Assembly: GCA_015485375.1 (NCBI GenBank)
Contig: WFTU01000437.1
Location: 1-5,177 of the forward strand
Direction: 5' to 3'
DNA length: 5,177 nucleotides
Source of the DNA: Paracoccaceae bacterium
Lineage (GTDB): Bacteria > Pseudomonadota > Alphaproteobacteria > Rhodobacterales > Rhodobacteraceae
The position numbers were made by a program, and so were the translations under genes. Under the pieces are notes generated by a model, which was not told the origin of the DNA, searched no databases, and worked only from the letters and a program-made list of their open reading frames with translations. Position 1 is the stretch's first letter; each line of letters starts with the position of its first letter. This document shows, piece after piece, positions 1 through 4,842 of this stretch.

Positions 1-39
1 ACCTGAAGGTCGTAGGTTCAAATCCTACCCCCGCAACCA
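1..39 (+). tRNA. tRNA-fMet (initiator), 3' part only
   Basis: This is the 3' end of a tRNA cut by the window edge. The T-stem is 12-16 (GTAGG) paired with 24-28 (CCTAC) around the loop TTCAAAT. The 3' acceptor strand is 29-35 (CCCCGCA), the discriminator A is at 36, and an encoded CCA is at 37-39. The anticodon lies outside the window. The identity comes from close resemblance to the bacterial initiator tRNA 3' half (AAGGTCGTAGGTTCAAATCC, then CCCCGCA-ACCA). The A at the end of the acceptor strand would give the C1-A72 mismatch typical of initiator tRNAs if base 1 is C, which cannot be seen here. In Rhodobacteraceae an fMet tRNA often closes the rRNA operon (16S-Ile-Ala-23S-5S-fMet), so an rRNA operon may lie just to the left. 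That last point is inference. Confidence 0.82.
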
Positions 40-207
40 AAATAAACACATAGTTACAATAGGTTACGATCGTGTTTGGCAAGCCGCCAAACAGCGACCT
101 CTCCGCCGTGGAAGCACTGTGGAAGCAATAGAGGCGAACTCAAAAGTGTGGGGGGGTGTATTCGAGCCACGGGGATATTAATGTTGTTAACTCTATTGAA
201 AAAGCAG
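40..207. other. Intergenic region between two convergent tRNA genes
   Basis: This 168-base stretch has no convincing gene. It holds the stem-loop at 61-100, an 11-base-period tandem repeat of GTGGAAGCA (108-116 and 119-127), a run of seven G (150-156), and a stretch richer in A/T from about 175. Reading from 63, a short plus-strand frame ends at a TAG at 129-131 and has a protein-like look (ending SAVEALWKQ). It is only 22 codons long, with no ATG and no ribosome binding site. On the minus strand, five T (199-203 on the plus strand as A) follow the tRNA-Thr CCA end and could help stop its transcription. Confidence 0.6.
61..100 (+). terminator. Stem-loop downstream of tRNA-fMet, possible transcription terminator or processing signal
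   Basis: An uninterrupted 8-bp inverted repeat, TGTTTGGC (73-80) and GCCAAACA (86-93), encloses the 5-base loop AAGCC. Two further pairs (71-72 with 95-96, bulging G94) and an outer AGGT/ACCT pairing (61-64 with 97-100) can extend it. The 8-base palindrome ACGATCGT (66-73) overlaps its left arm. It sits 21 bases after the CCA end of tRNA-fMet, where a terminator of that tRNA or of an rRNA operon would be expected. There is no T-tract on either side, so it is not a classical intrinsic terminator. It may instead block 3' exonucleases or assist factor-dependent termination. The inverted repeat is seen; the function is inferred. Confidence 0.4.
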
Positions 208-283
208 TGGTGCCGCTGAGAGGACTCGAACCTCCGACCCCATCATTACGAATGACGTGCTCTACCAGCTGAGCTACAGCGGC
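208..283 (-). tRNA. tRNA-Thr (anticodon CGU)
   Basis: This is a complete 76-base cloverleaf on the minus strand. The acceptor stem GCCGCTG/CAGCGGC pairs perfectly, followed by discriminator A and an encoded CCA (208-210 as TGG on the plus strand). The D-arm is GCTC/GAGC. The anticodon stem CGTCA/TGATG carries the loop TTCGTAA, giving anticodon CGT (248-250 on the plus strand), which reads the threonine codon ACG. The variable loop is short, and the T-stem GGAGG/CCTCT has one G-T pair around TTCGAGT. No intron or mismatch is seen. It lies 51 bases downstream of hemY in the same orientation, but has its own likely promoter (293-321) and probably forms a separate transcript. Confidence 0.96.
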
Positions 284-285
284 GA

Positions 286-311
286 CCCGCGCCTTTTATG
301 AAATGCGCGGG
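286..311 (-). other. GC-rich hairpin between hemY and tRNA-Thr
   Basis: The arms CCCGCGC (286-292) and GCGCGGG (305-311) form a 7-bp G/C stem. Beyond one mismatch, three A-T pairs (294-296 with 301-303) continue inward to a TATG tetraloop. In RNA reading through from hemY this would form a stable hairpin two bases before tRNA-Thr. There is no T-tract after it, so it is not a standard intrinsic terminator. It overlaps the proposed tRNA promoter. It may act as a weak or factor-dependent end of the haem-mic60 transcript, or mark an RNA-processing boundary. Confidence 0.4.
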
Positions 312-321
312 GGCTGTGCAA
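293..321 (-). promoter_or_regulatory. Candidate sigma-70-type promoter of tRNA-Thr
   Basis: Read on the minus strand, a -35-like TTGCAC (316-321) is separated by exactly 17 bases from a -10-like TAAAAG (293-298). Transcription would start near 286, leaving a leader of only about three bases before the tRNA 5' end at 283. The bases between -10 and start are G/C only (GCGCGG), the kind of discriminator associated with stringent control of stable-RNA promoters in well-studied bacteria. The -35 matches the consensus at three positions and the -10 at four. Position and spacing are the main support. Confidence 0.45.
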
Positions 322-334
322 GGGAATTTGCAGG

Positions 335-1804
335 CTACTCTTTGGTAACTTCGCCGTCGATGACGCCCGGCCCGATGTCGGCGGGATCTTCGGGTTCGGC
401 ATCCTCCGGCTCAGCCACTTCGGCAACCGGTTCCGCGCCGATAATCAGCGGCAGGACGGCATCCATCGGGGCGTCGGTGCCGGTGGCGGGGGGCTCTTTC
501 CATTCCAGCGTGTCAAAGGCGTTGCAGTTCTCGCAGGTTGGGCGCCACTGGGTGTGGGCGTGGCCGCAGGAGGAACAGACCCATTGTTCGCCACGGCTTG
601 CGCCGAGTGCCTTGGCGAGGAAGGCGCGGATAACCGATTCATCGGCGCCGGAGCCTTTCTCGATGGCCGCCATCAGGGCGAGCGTGCGGGTGGTCGGGTG
701 GCTTTCGGCCAGATCGCCAAGCGCACGGCGGGCTTCGGGGAAATCGCCCTCGGCCAGCGCCATTTCGGCCAGCAGCATTTTTGTTTCGGGGTGATCGGGG
801 TGCATGCGCAGCAAGGGGGCAAAGCGTTTGCGGCGAGCCTCCGGCGTTTCCTCGGGTTCCAGCGCGGCAAAAGCGGCGGCGATATCGGGGTGCGGGGCCT
901 GCTGCCAGACCGCTTTCAGGATCTTGGTTGCCTGCCGTTTTCCACCTTCACCCGCCAGAATACGTGCGGCCAGAACGGCGGCGGGGACCAGTGTGGGTGA
1001 CAGCTTGTTGGCGGCCAGTGCGGCCTCGCGCGCTTTGGCCTCGTCGCCGTCATCAAGAGCGGTTTTCGCATCGGCCAGCAGCAACACCGCCTCGCGCCGT
1101 TTGGCGATGTCTTTCGGCAATGTCTTGGCGCGTTGTTTCGCGGCCAGCGTCTGGCGCGCGCCGGACCAGTCGGCGGTCTCGGATTGCAGCGAGAACAGCG
1201 TGTCCAGCGTTTCGGCATGGCGCGGGCGCAGGGCATAGGCCTTCTCGGCCAGTTTCAGCGCGGTTTCGGTATCGCCCTCGGCCAGTTTCTGCTTCAGGAT
1301 GCCTTTCACGCCAACAAAACGGGTGCGGTCGTCGGCCAGCAGCTCCTTGTAATGCGCCAGTGCTTTTTTGTGGTCACCGGCCAATTCGCTGGCCTGTGCG
1401 CTGATCAGGCGGGTGAGTTCGGGGCGTTTCAGCAGGCGCTCGGCCTTGGCGGCCTTGGCTTCTGCCGTGGTGCCTTCGCCAGCGGCCAGCGCGATCATGC
1501 TTTCGGCCAGTGCGTCATACCCTTTGCGTTCGCGTTTGCGGCCCCAAAAGCGGCTGAGCGCGGTCTCGTCGCCGCTCAGAAAACGCAGGGTGGCCACCAG
1601 AAGACCGGAAAGTTTCAGTAAAATCCAGAACACCAGCAAGGCCAGAACCACGACGACGATAAAGCCGATGGGGGCGAGGGAAATCTCCTGCCCGCCGAAG
1701 GCGATGCGCACCTCGCCCGGGGTTTCCATAACGTAGGAGAGGCCGAAGGACAGCGCGATCGCCAACCCAATGAATACGATGACTTTTACTAGCGACCAGA
1801 GCAT
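335..1804 (-). CDS. hemY: HemY-type TPR membrane protein with C-terminal zinc ribbon
   Basis: This 489-residue inner-membrane protein has two hydrophobic N-terminal segments (about residues 5-26 and 45-72). A basic HemY_N-type region follows (about 84-125, including RFWGRKRERKGYDAL), then a helical TPR-like array (about 135-400, with units near 141-156, 174-194, 248-268 and 346-370). A rubredoxin-like zinc ribbon uses Cys410, Cys413, Cys424 and Cys427, and an acidic tail runs from about 455. The ATG start has GGAGG five bases upstream (1810-1814) and lies 11 bases after the mic60 stop, so the two genes are surely cotranscribed. HemY of enterobacteria is the last gene of hemCDXY and its exact role in haem synthesis is unclear. 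Despite the name it is unrelated to protoporphyrinogen oxidase HemY of Bacillus. The zinc ribbon after TPRs recalls LapB (YciM), so a scaffold role in membrane or envelope assembly is also possible. The family call is firm; the function is not. Confidence 0.88.
   Translation of the reverse strand: MLWSLVKVIVFIGLAIALSFGLSYVMETPGEVRIAFGGQEISLAPIGFIVVVVLALLVFWILLKLSGLLVATLRFLSGDETALSRFWGRKRERKGYDALAESMIALAAGEGTTAEAKAAKAERLLKRPELTRLISAQASELAGDHKKALAHYKELLADDRTRFVGVKGILKQKLAEGDTETALKLAEKAYALRPRHAETLDTLFSLQSETADWSGARQTLAAKQRAKTLPKDIAKRREAVLLLADAKTALDDGDEAKAREAALAANKLSPTLVPAAVLAARILAGEGGKRQATKILKAVWQQAPHPDIAAAFAALEPEETPEARRKRFAPLLRMHPDHPETKMLLAEMALAEGDFPEARRALGDLAESHPTTRTLALMAAIEKGSGADESVIRAFLAKALGASRGEQWVCSSCGHAHTQWRPTCENCNAFDTLEWKEPPATGTDAPMDAVLPLIIGAEPVAEVAEPEDAEPEDPADIGPGVIDGEVTKE
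500..583 (-). other. Zinc-ribbon (rubredoxin-like) domain of the HemY protein
   Basis: Residues 408-435 of the HemY-type protein carry CxxC-x10-CxxC (Cys410/413 and 424/427) flanked by tryptophans at 408, 420 and 435. The pattern suggests one bound zinc or iron. It follows the TPR array directly and precedes an acidic, Pro/Glu/Asp-rich tail. The same order (N-terminal membrane anchor, TPRs, rubredoxin-like knuckle) is found in LapB. Confidence 0.75.
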
Positions 1805-1815
1805 CTCGGCCTCCG

Positions 1816-3048
1816 TTATTCAGATTGCGGCGCCAGAAGCGCCTTGTATGCGGTTTCGGCCTTCAGGCGGGTTTCGGCCCGTGCGATCCAGTCGTCCATT
1901 TCCGGCGACGCTGCCGGCAGGGCGGAGAGTTCCGCCAGTGCCGTCGCCAGATCACCGGCTTTCAGCGCCGCTTCGGCGCGGGACTGGATGGCGTTGGCGC
2001 TGTCGCCCTCCTGCGGGGTCAGGGCGCGCGTGGCGACCTGCGATTTCAGAAAACCGCCAAAGGTGGAGACCAGCCCGCCGCCGCTTTCGGCCTCGGCCGC
2101 CGCGCGGATGGCGGCGTGGGCGGCTTGCGGGAAACCGGCGCGCAGTTCGGACAGGGTGACCACCCCGTCGGCGCTGGCTGTCAGGTCTTCCGGCACCGCA
2201 ATTCCGGCCTCGGCCAGCGTAGCCACGGCACCGCCAAAGGGTTCGCCCGACGCGAGCGCGATACCGATGGCATCAAGCGCCGAGGTCACCGCACTGGCCT
2301 GTTGTTGCTCCGCAACCGTCTGCGCGGCGGCGGTGGCTTTCTCGGTCGCTTCGCTTACCTGCCGTTCCGCAGTGGCCGCGACCTCGTCAATTTTCTGTGC
2401 CAGCGTGCCGTTCTGCGCCGCCAGTTGCGCCACCTCGGCCTTCAGCCCGTCGAGCGCCGCCTTGTAGGTCGCGATCTGCGAGATCGTCTCGGCATTCATC
2501 TCGCCACCTGTCAGTGTAACCTGCGAGATCTGCTGCGTGAGCGAGGTCAGCTCCGCCCGCAGCCCGCTGAATTCGGATTCCAGTGTCGCGATGCGCGATT
2601 CAATATCGGCGCTGTCGTTGGCGCTCAGCTGGTCGGACAGTTCGGTGATTTTCGCTTCGATGTCGCCCGTCGCACCACTGAGCGCCTCGGCAATCATGCT
2701 TTCGACTTCCGTTTGCGTGATACCTTGCGGGATGGCATCCAGCCGCTCGCCAACCTCGACCTCCAGCGCCGTGATTTTCTGTTCCGCTTGCGTTAGTCCC
2801 GGCGTCAGCCATTCGGCCACGGGCGCCATGCCGGACGGCAGCACCGGCGCGATTTTCGGACCGGCCCAGAGGGCGACAACGCCGCCAACCGTCAGCAGTG
2901 CGATGCCTTTCAGCGCTTTCGCGGCCAGCCCCTCGGCGTGTTCGTCCTCGTGCTCCTCGTGAAAATCCTCGGCTTCGGTGCCGGCCACATCGCTCTGCAG
3001 GGCATCATCCTGCAGGGTTTCGGTTTCCGATGTGTCTTTATCCGCCAT
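1816..3048 (-). CDS. mic60: Mic60/mitofilin homologue (COG4223-type)
   Basis: This 410-residue membrane protein has the architecture of alphaproteobacterial Mic60, the homologue of the mitochondrial cristae-junction protein. Residues 1-40 are acidic and hydrophilic and probably cytoplasmic (EEHEDEHAEG at 31-40). One transmembrane segment lies at about 47-63. A long region predicted to be coiled coil spans about 85-250, rich in Ala, Glu and Gln, with no Cys. The helical C-terminal mitofilin-type domain spans about 255-405 (GGAVATLAEAG at 272-282, ELRAGFPQAAHAAIRAA at 301-317, ALKAGDLATALAEL at 361-374). The periplasmic part probably shapes the inner membrane or tethers it to outer-membrane proteins, as shown or proposed for Mic60 in photosynthetic alphaproteobacteria. 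The ATG start has GGAGG five bases upstream (3054-3058). It lies 113 bases after hemD with a possible promoter between, and is closely followed by hemY. The call rests on architecture, the C-terminal motifs and this well-known neighbourhood. Confidence 0.87.
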   Translation of the reverse strand: MADKDTSETETLQDDALQSDVAGTEAEDFHEEHEDEHAEGLAAKALKGIALLTVGGVVALWAGPKIAPVLPSGMAPVAEWLTPGLTQAEQKITALEVEVGERLDAIPQGITQTEVESMIAEALSGATGDIEAKITELSDQLSANDSADIESRIATLESEFSGLRAELTSLTQQISQVTLTGGEMNAETISQIATYKAALDGLKAEVAQLAAQNGTLAQKIDEVAATAERQVSEATEKATAAAQTVAEQQQASAVTSALDAIGIALASGEPFGGAVATLAEAGIAVPEDLTASADGVVTLSELRAGFPQAAHAAIRAAAEAESGGGLVSTFGGFLKSQVATRALTPQEGDSANAIQSRAEAALKAGDLATALAELSALPAASPEMDDWIARAETRLKAETAYKALLAPQSE

Positions 3049-3053
3049 CGAGG

Positions 3054-3058
3054 CCTCC
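3054..3058 (-). promoter_or_regulatory. Ribosome binding site of mic60
   Basis: GGAGG on the minus strand lies five bases before the mic60 ATG. The context CGGAGGCC-TCG-ATG is nearly the same as that of hemY (CGGAGGCC-GAG-ATG at 1802-1815). The two downstream genes therefore have matched, strong initiation sites, unlike hemC and hemD. Confidence 0.8.
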
Positions 3059-3105
3059 GGTATCTCTGTGTCGCTTATTCGTTACTTGGGCATGTTGCAT
3101 TGCGA

Positions 3106-3134
3106 AGTCTAGAGGCATCCCCCCGCCGCCACAA
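3106..3134 (-). promoter_or_regulatory. Candidate internal promoter for mic60-hemY
   Basis: In the 113-base gap after hemD, a minus-strand TTGTGG (3129-3134) is spaced 17 bases from TAGACT (3106-3111). The -10 matches TATAAT at four positions, and the -35 keeps TTG, the best conserved part of alphaproteobacterial housekeeping promoters. Transcription would begin near 3099, giving a leader of about 50 bases before the mic60 ATG. An otherwise compact cluster opening a gap here supports a separate start. No operator-like repeat stands out. Confidence 0.4.
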
Positions 3135-3161
3135 GCAATCCGCGCGACAGATGCGCGAAGT

Positions 3162-3866
3162 TCAGCCAAGAATTTCGCCAATCAATGCAAGCATTTCGTC
3201 GCGGTTGGGTGCCTTGGCAATTTTCGCGTGCTGCAGGCCGGAATTATGCAGTTTCGCGGCCACATTTGCGCTCAGGCACAACGGAACGGGCGACTCGTGT
3301 GGCCATTCGGGGTTGCGGGCGAAAGAATCGGCCAGAATTTCCGCCGTGCGCGGCGAAAACAGCGTCACGGCGTCCACCTCTCCACCCGAGAGCATCGCTT
3401 GCGCCTCGACCGTCAGCGGCAAAACGGGCTGGCGATAGAGAACGGAACGCTCCACAGTAACCCCCTCGGGGTCCAGCTTTCCCGCCACATGTTCGCCGCA
3501 GACATGCAAAACCTTTGCGCCCGCCGGCAGTTTTTCCTGCAACAAACCGGAAACCGCTTTCACGTTGCCTTCGGCCGAAACCGCGTCCAGCCCTGCCGCG
3601 CGCGCCTCTGCCGTGGTGCGCGGACCGACACAGAAGCTGCGCAGACCGCTTTCGCCCCCCGCCGCTACAAAGGCCCGAACCCCGTTGGCCGAGGTAAACA
3701 CCAGAGCGTTGAAACCGGACAGTTCCGGCAGTTCCCCGTCAAAGGTGATCCCGATCAGCGGGGAAATGATGCAGCGGATGTCGGGGAACTGGGCGGCAAT
3801 ATCCTCGGAAAAGGCGCGCGACTGCGCGGCGGGGCGGGTCAGTAGCAGGGTTTTGCCCTTAGCCAA
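3162..3866 (-). CDS. hemD: Uroporphyrinogen-III synthase
   Basis: HemD cyclises hydroxymethylbilane with inversion of ring D to give uroporphyrinogen III, in the cytoplasm. The 234-residue length is usual for the family. Recognisable segments are LLLTRPAAQSRAF (7-19), VFTSANGVRAF (56-66), the VGPRTTAEARAAG glycine motif (80-92), LHVCGEHVAGKL (120-131), YRQ (144-146) and LFSPRTAEIL (169-178). These match the two-domain fold with bilane bound between the domains. HemD proteins are poorly conserved, so the placement directly after hemC adds much weight. The start is TTG at 3864-3866; no ATG or GTG lies nearby in frame before the stop at 3891-3893. It overlaps the end of hemC by 8 bases (TTGGCTAA). 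A GAGG (3873-3876) lies six bases upstream inside hemC. The TTG start and overlap suggest that translation is coupled to hemC. Confidence 0.93.
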   Translation of the reverse strand: MAKGKTLLLTRPAAQSRAFSEDIAAQFPDIRCIISPLIGITFDGELPELSGFNALVFTSANGVRAFVAAGGESGLRSFCVGPRTTAEARAAGLDAVSAEGNVKAVSGLLQEKLPAGAKVLHVCGEHVAGKLDPEGVTVERSVLYRQPVLPLTVEAQAMLSGGEVDAVTLFSPRTAEILADSFARNPEWPHESPVPLCLSANVAAKLHNSGLQHAKIAKAPNRDEMLALIGEILG

Positions 3867-4791
3867 AGAACCCCTCTCCCATTTTCGTCTTCAACGTCTC
3901 GCCCGCTGTCATGCCGATGGTTTCGGCCTCGGCCAGCGGGCCGGTCCAGACGTCGCGGTGGATTTCCGAGCCGTCGGGGCGCAGAACCTCTCCGCGAAAC
4001 TCCAGCTTGTCGCCGTCTAGTATCGCCAGACCGCCAATCGGCGTGCGGCAGGAGCCGTCGAGAACCTTCAGAAAAGCCCGCTCGGCCGTCAGCCGGATTT
4101 CCGTGTCGCTATCGTTGATCGGCGCCAGCAGGGCAGAGACGGCCTCGTCCCCCTCGCGCTGTTCGATCCCGATCGCGCCCTGTGCCACGGCGGGCAGCAT
4201 CTGCTCCACCGGAATCGGGTTGGCAATCTCGGATTTGCCGAGCCGCTGCAATCCGGCACAGGCCAGAAACGTTGCTTCGGCCACGCCTTCTTCCAGCTTG
4301 CGCAGGCGGGTCTGCACGTTGCCGCGAAACTCCACCAGTTGCAGGTCGGGGCGTACGGCGGCCAGTTGGGCGCGACGGCGCAGGCTGCTCGACCCCACCA
4401 CGGCGCCTTGCGGCAGCTCGTCAATGGATGTGTATTTCAGGCTGATGAAGGCGTCGCGCACGTCCTCGCGCGGCAGATAGGTGGACAGCACCAGCCCCTC
4501 GGGCAGCACTGTCGGCATGTCCTTCATCGAATGCACGGCAATGTCGATCGCACCGGAAAGCAGATCCTGCTCGATCTCTTTGGTGAACAGGCCCTTGCCG
4601 CCGATTTCCGACAGCGGACGATACTGCACCGCGTCGCCAGTGGTCTGGATCACCACGATTTCGAAGGCGTCCTCTGGCATGTCGTGCGCCGCCATCAGAC
4701 GGGCACGGGTTTCGACCGCTTGCGCCAAAGCCAGCGGCGACCCGCGGGTGCCGATTTTGAGGGTGTTAGCGGAGGTGTATTGCGTGCTCAT
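3859..4791 (-). CDS. hemC: Porphobilinogen deaminase (hydroxymethylbilane synthase)
   Basis: HemC polymerises four porphobilinogens to hydroxymethylbilane in the cytoplasm, using a covalently bound dipyrromethane primer. Family motifs are in order over 310 residues: KIGTRGSPLALAQA (12-25), SEIGGKGLFTKEIE (61-74), HSMKDMP (87-93, with catalytic Asp91), SSSLRRRAQL (134-143), EFRGNVQTRL (154-163), ACAGLQRLG (177-185) and LDGSCRTPIGG (244-254). Cys248 is the expected cofactor attachment site. Nothing essential is missing. I chose the ATG at 4789-4791. A TTG 57 bases upstream is in frame, but would overlap the start of tsaD and adds residues absent from the family. No good ribosome binding site precedes the ATG: an AGGT lies about 12 bases away, so initiation may be weak or leaderless. 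It is the first gene of the minus-strand cluster, divergent from tsaD across 51 bases. Confidence 0.97.
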   Translation of the reverse strand: MSTQYTSANTLKIGTRGSPLALAQAVETRARLMAAHDMPEDAFEIVVIQTTGDAVQYRPLSEIGGKGLFTKEIEQDLLSGAIDIAVHSMKDMPTVLPEGLVLSTYLPREDVRDAFISLKYTSIDELPQGAVVGSSSLRRRAQLAAVRPDLQLVEFRGNVQTRLRKLEEGVAEATFLACAGLQRLGKSEIANPIPVEQMLPAVAQGAIGIEQREGDEAVSALLAPINDSDTEIRLTAERAFLKVLDGSCRTPIGGLAILDGDKLEFRGEVLRPDGSEIHRDVWTGPLAEAETIGMTAGETLKTKMGEGFFG

Positions 4792-4842
4792 GGCCACGGT
4801 GTTACCTGCAAGCGAGGCGCTGTGCAATCCAAAGAAAGACCT
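4792..4842. promoter_or_regulatory. Divergent hemC-tsaD intergenic region
   Basis: Fifty-one bases must hold much of the start signals for both genes. On the minus strand TTGCAC (4822-4827) and TAACAC (4799-4804) are 17 bases apart. If used, they would start hemC mRNA about one base before its ATG. The matches are weak (three of six each). On the plus strand I see no clear -35/-10 pair; the tsaD promoter may reach back into hemC. No terminator or obvious operator palindrome is present. Confidence 0.35.

Noticed and set aside
72..131. Possible 19-codon peptide from GTG 72 to TAG 129
   Set aside because: There is no ribosome binding site, it lies largely within the stem-loop region, and it is too short to support on composition alone.
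317..332. Small inverted repeat TGCAA/TTGCA just after the hemY stop as a terminator
   Set aside because: The stem has only five base pairs, mostly weak, with no T-tract, and it coincides with the proposed -35 of the tRNA-Thr promoter.
303..1621. Several plus-strand open frames of 120-210 codons opposite hemY
   Set aside because: They lie antisense to a well-supported gene, overlap each other, and have low-complexity Arg/Ala/Ser/Gly-rich translations typical of the non-coding strand of GC-rich genes.
1825..2796. Plus-strand open frame of 323 codons opposite mic60
   Set aside because: It is Arg/Gly-rich with no recognisable domain, a product of codon bias in the Ala/Glu-rich mic60 on the other strand.
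3102..3161. Two copies of GCGAAGT (3102-3108, 3155-3161) in the hemD-mic60 gap as a regulator site
   Set aside because: A single seven-base direct repeat 53 bases apart in GC-rich DNA is readily due to chance.
2898..3845. Plus-strand open frame of 315 codons across hemD and the hemD-mic60 gap
   Set aside because: It crosses the boundary of two real minus-strand genes, has no domain signal or ribosome site, and its composition is that of an antisense frame.
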